A stretch of DNA of 12,465 bases from an uncultured Oscillospiraceae bacterium (GTDB taxonomy: Bacteria > Bacillota > Clostridia > Oscillospirales > Oscillospiraceae). Made by a program: the position numbers and the translations under genes. This document shows, piece after piece, positions 6,218 through 11,450 of this stretch (within the stretch, counting starts at the first letter, position 1; the number at the start of each line of letters is the position of its first letter). The notes under the pieces were generated by a model that did no database searches, was not told the DNA's origin, and was given only the letters and a program-made list of their open reading frames with translations. The stretch lies in assembly GCA_934623545.1 (NCBI GenBank), contig CAKTVN010000026.1, forward strand, positions 1 through 12,465, given 5' to 3'.

Positions 6218-6436
6218 GGCAGCACCGCACAATAGCGTCTTCGCGCTTCGTCGGATCTTTTTCACCAATTCTGCGGTTTGAAAAGTTTGAAATATTGCGC
6301 AGACGCCAGGGGCGCCGGAGCCTTACGGATGCGGAATGCCCCTTGCGGGTGCATACAGTATTCCTCCACTTTTCAAGCCTTGACCTGACAAAAAAATCTC
6401 TCACCGAATCCGCTTGCCGAATTGTGCGGTGTTGCC
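6218..6436. mobile_element. MITE-like element with 16-bp terminal inverted repeats
   Basis: GGCAGCACCGCACAAT (6218-6233) matches the reverse complement of 6421-6436 (ATTGTGCGGTGTTGCC) at 15 of 16 positions. CTTT directly abuts both outer ends (6214-6217 and 6437-6440), as a 4-bp target duplication would. The 219-bp interior has no transposase, so if mobile it would be a non-autonomous element driven in trans. A 4-bp match can occur by chance, so the mobile call is tentative; the inverted repeats themselves are plain. Confidence 0.4.
6262..6354 (-). CDS. Possible 30-residue small protein inside the MITE-like element
   Basis: On the minus strand a perfect ribosome site GGAGGAA stands 6 nt before ATG (6354). 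The frame encodes 30 residues starting MHPQGAFRIRKAPAPLA, ending FKPQNW, with stop TGA at 6262-6264. The peptide is basic and lacks a membrane segment. Its first codons, ATGCACCCG, also occur at 5425-5433 in the leader of the hydrolase gene, where the frame reads MHPDSGPFRAAP. That may be a shared repeat sequence rather than a shared protein. No promoter is evident. The ribosome site is the only strong argument for a gene. Confidence 0.25.
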   Translation of the reverse strand: MHPQGAFRIRKAPAPLASAQYFKLFKPQNW

Positions 6437-6452
6437 CTTTATATAAGCGCTG

Positions 6453-6490
6453 AAAGCTCCTCCGCACCACCCGGTGCGGAGGAGCTTTTA
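6453..6490 (+). terminator. Strong intrinsic terminator
   Basis: A 16-bp perfect stem (6453-6468 with 6473-6488), loop ACCC, followed by TTTTAT. It faces the plus direction and is the first strong terminator after the small hydrolase gene, although 258 nt past its stop codon. The conserved element copy 2 starts 3 nt after the T-tract region. Confidence 0.75.
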
Positions 6491-6492
6491 TC

Positions 6493-6581
6493 AAAGACCT
6501 CGTAGAGTTCCGCCGCGCACGGCGGAATAAAATGTGAATCAGTTATGCGCGGCGGCGTGTACGTCGCGCATAACACGTTAC
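6493..6581 (+). repeat. Conserved two-hairpin element, copy 2
   Basis: Same orientation and plan as copy 1: 5' box AAAGACCTCGTAGAG (6493-6507, 11 of 15 identical); hairpin 1 TTCCGCCG with CGGCGGAA (6508-6515, 6520-6527) and the identical loop CGCA; linker TAAAATGTGAATCA (6528-6541); hairpin 2 GTTATGCGCGGC with GTCGCGCATAAC (6542-6553, 6563-6574, one G-T wobble) and the identical 9-nt loop GGCGTGTAC; tail ACGTTAC. Compared with copy 1, four of eight pairs in hairpin 1 and five of twelve in hairpin 2 are replaced by other complementary pairs, and one more becomes a wobble. Confidence 0.75.
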
Positions 6582-6596
6582 GTGCCGCAAGTGTGG

Positions 6597-6683
6597 AATT
6601 TGTGCGCTAAAGGCGCACAAATTATGCGCACAGTGGCACGCAGCCTTTTCAAACGCGATGGCAGCGCAGCGAATCGCGTTTGA
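6597..6683. repeat. Two further hairpins after element copy 2
   Basis: AATTTGTGCGC with GCGCACAAATT (6597-6607, 6613-6623, loop TAAAG) and TCAAACGCGAT with ATCGCGTTTGA (6649-6659, 6673-6683, 13-nt loop). They take the same place relative to copy 2 as the hairpins at 5199-5287 do relative to copy 1, but the sequences differ. Confidence 0.65.
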
Positions 6684-6713
6684 GAGGGGGTAAAAAAACT
6701 TTTTGACACCCTC
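6684..6713 (-). terminator. Possible terminator of the lipase-like gene
   Basis: Just past the lipase stop, GAGGG and AAAAA pair with TTTTT and CCCTC in an imperfect hairpin that carries its own T-run (TTTTTTT on the minus strand). The shape is unusual, so this is a weak call. Confidence 0.3.
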
Positions 6714-7617
6714 AGCGCTGGTCGAGCCACTCGAGGATGTGCGCGTAGACCTCCTCGCGGTTGACCTCGTTGAGCATCTCATGCCGTCCCTCTGGATAGA
6801 TGCGGATGGTGATGTCGCGCATACCGCTGCGCTTGAACGCGTCGATGCAGGCGAGGACGCCCTTGGACATCCCGCCGACGGGGTCCTTGCCGCCGGAGAC
6901 GAAGAGAATGGGGAGCGCCTTGTTCATCTTCATCAGATTGGTCGGCTCCTCGTTCATGCGGATGCCGGTCAGCATATCGCGCGCCAGACCGACGGTCGCA
7001 GAGAAGCCGCAGAGGGGATCCGCCTCGTATTTGTCCACGACGGCGGGGTCCGAGCAGATCCAGTCGTCCGGGGTGCGGTTGGGCTTGAAGGCTTTGTTGT
7101 ACGCGCCGAAGATGAGGGAGTTGATGACCGGGCTGGTTTTTGTTTCGCCGAGGCGCTTTTCCTCGAGCTTGCAGACGAGCAGACCCGCCTTGAGCGTCGC
7201 GGGGGACTCCCAGCCGGTACCGGAGATAATCGCCGCGTCGAGATCCGACGGATAGGTATAGAGATACGTCCGAAGGAGGAACGAGCCCATGCTGTGCCCG
7301 AGGAAGATATACGGAAGTCCCGGATGCTCGAGCGCGGTCCGGTCGTGCAGCGCTTTGACGTCCGCGACCGCATTCATCCAACCACCGTCAAAGTAGCCCT
7401 GTACGCCGCCAGTGATCGAGCCGCCGTGCCCCATGTGGTCCTCGGCGACGACGAGATAGCCGTGCGCGTTCAGAAAGCGCGCGAAGTGGTCGTAGCGTCC
7501 GATGTGCTCGGCGATGCCGTGTACGATCTGAACGATCGCCTTCGGCTGCGACTCGGGCAGCCATTTGCGGCAGTGCAGCTGACCGCCACCGGTAGAGGGA
7601 ATGTAGAAAATGTCCAT
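6712..7617 (-). CDS. Alpha/beta hydrolase, monoacylglycerol lipase-like (Hydrolase_4 / serine aminopeptidase S33 type)
   Basis: The 301-residue protein matches the lysophospholipase/monoacylglycerol-lipase branch of alpha/beta hydrolases. Marks: IVHGIAEHIGRYDHFARFL (31-49) with the oxyanion HG, the classic EDHMGHGGS (59-67), nucleophile motif FLGHSMGS (105-112, Ser109), catalytic Asp245 in SGGKDPVG, and His279 in PEGRHEMLNE. A variable lid lies at about 140-225. There is no signal peptide, so an intracellular esterase acting on lipid-derived or small ester substrates is likely; the real substrate cannot be read from sequence. I start at ATG 7617, with AAAGGAG 5 nt upstream; an ATG at 7635 would place that ribosome site inside the gene. 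It is transcribed alone, divergently from the small membrane protein gene at 7704. Confidence 0.92.
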   Translation of the reverse strand: MDIFYIPSTGGGQLHCRKWLPESQPKAIVQIVHGIAEHIGRYDHFARFLNAHGYLVVAEDHMGHGGSITGGVQGYFDGGWMNAVADVKALHDRTALEHPGLPYIFLGHSMGSFLLRTYLYTYPSDLDAAIISGTGWESPATLKAGLLVCKLEEKRLGETKTSPVINSLIFGAYNKAFKPNRTPDDWICSDPAVVDKYEADPLCGFSATVGLARDMLTGIRMNEEPTNLMKMNKALPILFVSGGKDPVGGMSKGVLACIDAFKRSGMRDITIRIYPEGRHEMLNEVNREEVYAHILEWLDQR

Positions 7618-7652
7618 AAAAACTCCTTTCTGCATATAAAGTCCGATTTATT

Positions 7653-7702
7653 GTACATACCATGCTGTATGATAGAGACATGAACAGATGGGAGGTATGT
7701 AC
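7653..7702. promoter_or_regulatory. Inverted repeats in the divergent intergenic region
   Basis: GTACATACC (7653-7661) and GGTATGTAC (7694-7702) are perfect 9-bp inverted repeats; the right arm overlaps the GGGAGG ribosome site (7690-7695) of the small membrane protein gene and ends 1 nt before its GTG. A nested CATAC-N6-GTATG (7657-7672) lies next to the left arm, and TATGAT (7668-7673) could be a -10 box. It could be a repressor site or an mRNA hairpin that hides the ribosome site. No strong -35 box is visible in either direction. Confidence 0.35.
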
Positions 7703-7703
7703 C

Positions 7704-7907
7704 GTGACATATGAAAACAATGTGATCGAGCTGAAGCAATACCGCACGGCGGGCTTTGACTATGAGGGCTACAGCTGCCGCGCCGAACGCCGCCTGCGCG
7801 CGAAGCTGTGCCGGGAGCGGCTGCTGACGGCGGTGGAGCTTGCGGTCTCCTGCGCCATCGGCGTCGGGTTTACGGCGTGCGTGCTGCTGTTTTTTACCAT
7901 GCTGTGA
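7704..7907 (+). CDS. Small single-pass membrane protein, unknown function
   Basis: The 67-residue protein starts at GTG 7704 (MTYENNVIELKQYR), 8 nt after GGGAGG; the frame is open from ATG 7662, but that start lacks a ribosome site. Residues 1-40 are polar and basic toward the end (CRAERRLRAKLCRERL). Residues 41-65 form one hydrophobic helix at the C terminus (VELAVSCAIGVGFTACVLLFF), so it is a tail-anchored type with a cytosolic N-terminal part. I do not recognise the family. Its last 14 nt overlap the 3' end of the convergent decarboxylase-like gene. Start and ribosome site make it a likely real gene. Confidence 0.7.
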   Translation: MTYENNVIELKQYRTAGFDYEGYSCRAERRLRAKLCRERLLTAVELAVSCAIGVGFTACVLLFFTML

Positions 7908-9105
7908 AGCAGCCTTCGATCGGCTCGACGCTGCCGTCTTCGCGCAGGAGATACTGCGCCGCGGGCGGGAAGCCGCTTCCCGGCGTCCAGCCGGAGGCGA
8001 CCGCTCCCGCCGTGTGGAAGACGAGCGCGTCTCCGGGACGCACCGGCGGAAGAATGCAGCCCTCGGCGAAATAGCCATAGGCTTCGCTCTGGCATCCGGC
8101 GACATCGCAGACGATGCGCCCGTCCGCGCTGGCTTTCCCGGCGACGCTGATGTGATGCTTTCCCGCGAGCGGACCCATGTCTGAGAACTGGCTCCCGGCG
8201 GCGTCGACCAGAAGCAGCGGCTTTGTGCGCTGCTTGACTGCGCGGACGGACGTTACGAAGATCGCGTGCTCCGCGATGAGGTGGCGACCGAGCGCGGTCT
8301 TTATCCGCACCTTTCCAAGCCCGTTCGGTGTGAGCAGCGAATCGTAAAGCGCGCGGATGCGTGCGCCGCATTCGGCGATCGAGGGCGGGGGAAATTCCGG
8401 TCTTCCGGAGACACCGAGCCCGTCACCAAGGCAGCAGGAGGCGACCGGAATGCCGGTTTCCTTCGAAAGGCGGAGCGCCGCCTCAAACAGAAGCTTCGCG
8501 ACCGCCGGATAATACTCCGGACGAAGGTCGCCGGACAGCGCCTGAAAGCTCAAGCCGATCTGCGCCGTACCGAACAGGCGCAGCTGCGCGGCGAGCCTGT
8601 GAAGCTCCACTTCCGGCATTCCGAGCCGGACACGGTCGAGCGAGGCGAGGACGCGCCCGTCCAGAGATAGCTTCCCACCGGGATTGAACCGGAGCAGCGC
8701 CTCGGAAGGCGGCGCTGCCGGAAGGTCATATGCACCGTCAAGGATCACGGCGCAGTCCTCTGCGCCGGCAGCCGCGGTACACAAGAGCTTTTCGGGCGCA
8801 AAGCCGCACTGCTTTGCCCGGGCAAGCAGAGAGGGATTGTCGCACAGCGCGCCGCAGCCCTCCTCGCGCAAAAGGCTCAGAATCGCGGGCGATGCGTTCA
8901 GGCGAAGCGGGAAATACTGCGTAAAGCCCTCATTCCACGAAAACGCGTCATAGACGCTGTGCACGGCAGCGCGCAGCCCGCGTGCGTCGTAGAGATAAAA
9001 CGGCGTCGGAAGCTCCTTCAGGAGCCTTTTCAGCGCAGGATGAGGCAGGAAGGTGCGGTCCGGCGCATAGGCGGCAGTTGTCCGCGCAGATCGTCCCGCG
9101 CTCAT
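7894..9105 (-). CDS. Diaminopimelate decarboxylase-like protein (fold type III), catalytic Lys replaced
   Basis: The 403-residue protein has the order of the LysA/ornithine-decarboxylase family: PTPFYLYD at 33-40, a barrel with FPLRLNASPAILSLLREEGCGALCDNPS from 65, LGDGLGV (in place of the GGGLG phosphate loop) near 230, ALGRHL (in place of EPGR), and a C-terminal beta domain with VAGCQSEAYGYF (in place of the CESxD motif) and PPVRPGDAL. The PLP-binding Lys of YAxKAN is Arg68 here; the CGC codon is clear. The E of EPGR and the GAY active-site Tyr also seem absent (TAGAVASG). It may be an altered enzyme, a PLP-independent protein or a pseudoenzyme, so calling it lysA would mislead. ATG 9105 overlaps the coaX stop as ATGA, suggesting coupled translation; longer upstream starts lie inside coaX. 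Confidence 0.8.
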   Translation of the reverse strand: MSAGRSARTTAAYAPDRTFLPHPALKRLLKELPTPFYLYDARGLRAAVHSVYDAFSWNEGFTQYFPLRLNASPAILSLLREEGCGALCDNPSLLARAKQCGFAPEKLLCTAAAGAEDCAVILDGAYDLPAAPPSEALLRFNPGGKLSLDGRVLASLDRVRLGMPEVELHRLAAQLRLFGTAQIGLSFQALSGDLRPEYYPAVAKLLFEAALRLSKETGIPVASCCLGDGLGVSGRPEFPPPSIAECGARIRALYDSLLTPNGLGKVRIKTALGRHLIAEHAIFVTSVRAVKQRTKPLLLVDAAGSQFSDMGPLAGKHHISVAGKASADGRIVCDVAGCQSEAYGYFAEGCILPPVRPGDALVFHTAGAVASGWTPGSGFPPAAQYLLREDGSVEPIEGCFTAW

Positions 9106-9869
9106 CTGCGGTTGTTTTCGTAGAGGATGGCAAGACCCTTGAGCAGCAGGTTCCGGTCGTAGAGGATCTCCTTGCGGCACATGGGGATCACGAATTTGGA
9201 GATGCCGCCGGTCGCAATGACGGTGGCTTTTTCGCCGAGCTCCTCTTCCATCCGGTCAATGAGTCCATCGAGCATGACAGCCGCGCCCAGCATGATGCCG
9301 CTGCGCATACAATCCATGGTATTGCGTCCGATGGCGCGCTTCGGCTCGTCAAGATTGATGCCGGGCAGAAGTGCCGCGCGGGAGGTCAGCGCCTCGGCGG
9401 AGATGCGCACGCCGGGGCAGATGCAGCCGCCGATGTAGGTGCGGCTGCGGTCGATGACGGAAATGGTGGTGGCGGTCCCCATGTCGACGATCATGAGCGG
9501 AGCCGGGTATTCGCGCAGCGCGGCGACGGCGGCGACGATAAGGTCGCTTCCGATCTGCGCGGGATTGTCGATCTGGATGTTCAGCCCGGTCCTGATGCCG
9601 GGACCGACGACCATGGGACGCTTGCCGGTCAGCTTCATGACGGCGGTCCGGAAGGAATTGAGCAGCGGCGGGACCACCGAGGAGATGATGACGCCCTCGA
9701 TGCGCTCGACCGGAGTGTCACACAGGGATAGGACGTTTTTCAGGTCGATGCAGTACTGGTCCGAGGTCTTGACCAGATCGGTCGCAATGCGGAATTCGTT
9801 TTCGATCTGCAAGCCGTTCATGCAGCCGATGACGATGTTGCTGTTGCCAATGTCGATTGCAAGTAACAT
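9102..9869 (-). CDS. coaX: Type III pantothenate kinase
   Basis: The 255-residue protein is CoaX, which phosphorylates pantothenate, the first step of coenzyme A synthesis, in the cytosol. ASKHA-fold motifs are in order: DIGNSN (6-11, phosphate-1 with Asp6), SSVVPPL (63-69), the pantothenate-site region TGLNIQID and IGSDLIV (94-112, Asp109), VDMGTATT (128-135, phosphate-2, Asp129), GGCICPGV (147-154) and ATGGIS near 230 (adenosine). Length is typical of the family. ATG 9869 has GGAGG 5 nt upstream. It lies 42 nt after the metallophosphoesterase gene and overlaps the next gene by ATGA. The family commonly shows GADR where this has GSDL, a minor difference. Confidence 0.96.
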   Translation of the reverse strand: MLLAIDIGNSNIVIGCMNGLQIENEFRIATDLVKTSDQYCIDLKNVLSLCDTPVERIEGVIISSVVPPLLNSFRTAVMKLTGKRPMVVGPGIRTGLNIQIDNPAQIGSDLIVAAVAALREYPAPLMIVDMGTATTISVIDRSRTYIGGCICPGVRISAEALTSRAALLPGINLDEPKRAIGRNTMDCMRSGIMLGAAVMLDGLIDRMEEELGEKATVIATGGISKFVIPMCRKEILYDRNLLLKGLAILYENNRR

Positions 9870-9911
9870 AAAAGCCTCCGAAATCAGGATACAGGATATG
9901 AAAATAGAAAT

Positions 9912-10376
9912 TCAGCGAATTTCCCGCAGTTCACATTCAAAGCCGCCAGCGCCAAGGTCGACGACGGCGTAGCTTCCGCTGGAAGCAGAGCAGGAGCCGG
10001 GGTTCAAAAGCCAGATGCCGTCGCGCTGCTCCAGAAGCGGGCGGTGGGTGTGCCCGAAGAGGACGAGCTGCGCTCCGAGGCGCTTGCCCTCCAGCAAAAG
10101 CCTTGTCAGCCCCGTCTTGACGCCGAACAGGTGCCCGTGCGTCAGGAAAATGCGCGTGCCGCAGACCTCGCGCAGGAGCGACGGTGCGGCGGTGGTATAA
10201 AAATCGCAGTTGCCAGGGACATAGGTGATATCAAGGGTGTCAAAGGCGCTCAAGAGGTCCTCTGCGTCTTGGATGCAGTCGCCGAGGTGAAAGACCATGT
10301 CCGGTCCTTCCAGCTCCACGGCGTCATACATATTGCCGATGGAGCGGTGTGAGTCAGAGAAAACAAGAATTTTCAA
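9912..10376 (-). CDS. Metallophosphoesterase (YfcE/MJ0936-like)
   Basis: The 154-residue protein is a compact calcineurin-like phosphodiesterase with two metal sites: FSDSH (6-10, Asp8 and His10), HLGDC (30-34, Asp33), PGNCDF (54-59, Asn56), LTHGH (78-82, His80) and FGHTHRP (107-113, His109 and His111). It ends with the typical NPGSCS turn (125-130). It is a cytosolic phosphodiesterase with unknown natural substrate. The start must be non-ATG: TTG at 10376 gives MKILVFSDSH, the family's usual beginning, and has GGGTGA 5 nt upstream. GTG at 10385 is the alternative; the ATG at 10454 would run under the divergent gene. It is probably the first gene of a three-gene unit with coaX; no clear promoter is seen. 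Confidence 0.9.
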   Translation of the reverse strand: MKILVFSDSHRSIGNMYDAVELEGPDMVFHLGDCIQDAEDLLSAFDTLDITYVPGNCDFYTTAAPSLLREVCGTRIFLTHGHLFGVKTGLTRLLLEGKRLGAQLVLFGHTHRPLLEQRDGIWLLNPGSCSASSGSYAVVDLGAGGFECELREIR

Positions 10377-10444
10377 AACAGTCACCCGCGGCGCAGCCGC
10401 TGCATAGAATGTGGATAGACGAATGTAGGAAAGGGGTGGGGCAG

Positions 10445-10684
10445 ATGGTTGCAAACAGCCAGCCCGGCGGTGTTTCCTTCTCGCCGGAGCAGGTAAAAAA
10501 GGTGCTCGGCTCGAAGGAGGGAAAGCAGCTTCTGCAAATGCTGAACCGTGACGGCGGAAGCGCGCTGCGTCAGGCTGCCACGGCAGCCAGAACAGGGGAT
10601 TATGAGACGGTCAAGCGCCTTCTGGAGCCTGTTATGCAGACACCGGAGGCAGCAGGACTGGTCGAGAAGCTCAATCGGAAGTAG
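10445..10684 (+). CDS. Short conserved-looking protein, unknown function (gene 1 of trio)
   Basis: The 79-residue protein begins MVANSQPGGVSFSPEQ and has ATG 10445 after AAAGGGGTG with 6 nt spacing; the frame opens upstream at 10349 inside the metallophosphoesterase gene, so that part is not used. The body is mostly helical: VKKVLGSKEGKQLLQML, then SALRQAATAARTGDYETVKRLL, then TPEAAGLVEKLNRK. No catalytic motif, signal or membrane helix is visible. It heads a run of three genes with 10-11 nt gaps, so it is co-transcribed with them. I recall similar short proteins from Oscillospirales genomes but know no function. Confidence 0.75.
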   Translation: MVANSQPGGVSFSPEQVKKVLGSKEGKQLLQMLNRDGGSALRQAATAARTGDYETVKRLLEPVMQTPEAAGLVEKLNRK

Positions 10685-10694
10685 GGGGGACGCG

Positions 10695-11093
10695 ATGGAA
10701 GGACTCGAAGAGCGGATACAGGCGGTGCTGCGCGACCCGCAGCAGATGCAGCAGATTTTCTCGATCGCGACATCGCTCGGTCTGGAGCTGCCGCCGCAGG
10801 ACGGTGCGCCCGAGGCTGCGCCGGAGCAGCCGACCGTGCCGGCTTCAGAACCGAGGGCAGAGGATAAGCCGCCCATCCAGCCCGGACTTGGCAGCGCGAT
10901 CACGCAGCCGGTGGCGGAGCTTTTGACGCAGGCAGGGAAGCTTGAGAAGAAGCAGGAGAATCTGCTCAACGCGCTCAAGCCGTTTCTCAAGCCCGGCAGG
11001 CGCGAGAAGATCGACCGCGCCATGCAGGCGGCGAGGCTTTCACATCTTGCGGGCTATGCGCTGCGCAGCCGCAGAGACCAGCATCAGATATGA
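10695..11093 (+). CDS. Hypothetical protein with proline-rich middle (gene 2 of trio)
   Basis: The 132-residue protein starts at ATG 10695, 5 nt after a GGGGGG run in the 10-nt gap after gene 1. It has three parts: a helical N terminus (MEGLEERIQAVLRDPQQMQQIF, residues 1-22, then SIATSLGLELPP), an Ala/Pro/Glu-rich linker (about 36-75), and a helical basic C-terminal part (LLTQAGKLEKKQENLLNALKPFLK, then a tail rich in Arg). It looks soluble and cytosolic. The N- and C-terminal helices could be partner-binding segments. No known domain is recognised. Its TGA overlaps an in-frame ATG of the next gene (ATGA at 11090), though gene 3 probably starts slightly later. Confidence 0.75.
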   Translation: MEGLEERIQAVLRDPQQMQQIFSIATSLGLELPPQDGAPEAAPEQPTVPASEPRAEDKPPIQPGLGSAITQPVAELLTQAGKLEKKQENLLNALKPFLKPGRREKIDRAMQAARLSHLAGYALRSRRDQHQI

Positions 11094-11104
11094 GGGGGAA
11101 TTAC

Positions 11105-11413
11105 GTGTATAATCGCTACATACCGGACGCAGATGGCTCCTTTCGGAGGATGCGCGTAGAAGAGCGCGCCGCCGCGCCGCCCATCACTGTGGCGCAGCCG
11201 CAGGAGGCGGCTTCTCCGCCGTGTCCGCCGCCGTGCGAAAATCAACAGCCGACTTGCTGCGAGGTGGGACATCCGCTGCGCGGGCTGCTTCCGGCGGGGA
11301 TGGATACGGGCGATCTGCTGATCCTGGTGATCTTACTGCTGCTGCTCATCGACGGAGATGAGGACGATACGCTGTCGGTCCTGCTGACGTTTGCGGCATT
11401 TATTCTAATGTAG
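11105..11413 (+). CDS. Pro/Cys-rich protein with hydrophobic C terminus (gene 3 of trio)
   Basis: The 102-residue protein starts at GTG 11105 (MYNRYIPDADGSFRRMRV), preceded by AGGGGGAA with 4-5 nt spacing. An ATG at 11090 overlapping the gene 2 stop is the alternative and would add five residues. Layout: Tyr/Arg-rich head (1-20), Pro-rich segment with Cys40, Cys44, Cys51 and Cys52, then two hydrophobic stretches (about 69-82 and 89-102) around an acidic IDGDEDD turn at 82-88. The hydrophobic part could be a hairpin in the membrane. Proteins with a MYNRYIP head and a Cys/Pro-rich middle seem familiar from spore-forming Clostridia, but I cannot assign a role. Confidence 0.75.
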   Translation: MYNRYIPDADGSFRRMRVEERAAAPPITVAQPQEAASPPCPPPCENQQPTCCEVGHPLRGLLPAGMDTGDLLILVILLLLLIDGDEDDTLSVLLTFAAFILM

Positions 11414-11416
11414 AGA

Positions 11417-11447
11417 ATGGGCTTGTCAAAATTTTTGACAAGCTCAT
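11417..11447. terminator. Bidirectional terminator between convergent genes
   Basis: ATGGGCTTGTCAAAA (11417-11431) pairs with TTTTGACAAGCTCAT (11433-11447) with one G-T wobble; the A/T-rich tip provides the loop. It occupies nearly the whole 37-nt gap between the trio's last stop codon (11413) and the convergent gene's stop (11451). The A and T runs in the stem can act as U-tracts in both directions. Confidence 0.7.
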
Positions 11448-11450
11448 GCT

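Larger units (their letters stand above)
6196..6711. other. 516-bp gene-poor region with MITE-like element, terminator and hairpins
   Basis: This region separates the small hydrolase from the convergent lipase-like gene. It holds a 219-bp unit bounded by inverted repeats (6218-6436) with a possible 30-codon minus-strand frame inside, a strong terminator hairpin (6453-6490), the second copy of the conserved two-hairpin element (6493-6581), and further hairpins at 6597-6623 (11 bp, enclosed by CGTGCC 6581-6586 with GGCACG 6635-6640), 6649-6683 (11 bp, 13-nt loop) and about 6684-6713. No larger gene is supported. Confidence 0.65.

Noticed and set aside
5329..6225. Minus-strand open frame of 298 codons opposite the small hydrolase
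   Set aside because: It is antisense to a gene with a full catalytic triad; the composition is typical of shadow frames.
6542..6574. Integron attC-like site (GTT...AAC ends of hairpin 2)
   Set aside because: The order is inside-out compared with attC (which has RYYYAAC on the left and GTTRRRY on the right), and there is no second pair of core sites and no integrase.
6703..7683. Plus-strand open frame of 326 codons opposite the lipase-like gene
   Set aside because: Shadow of a gene with clear alpha/beta hydrolase motifs.
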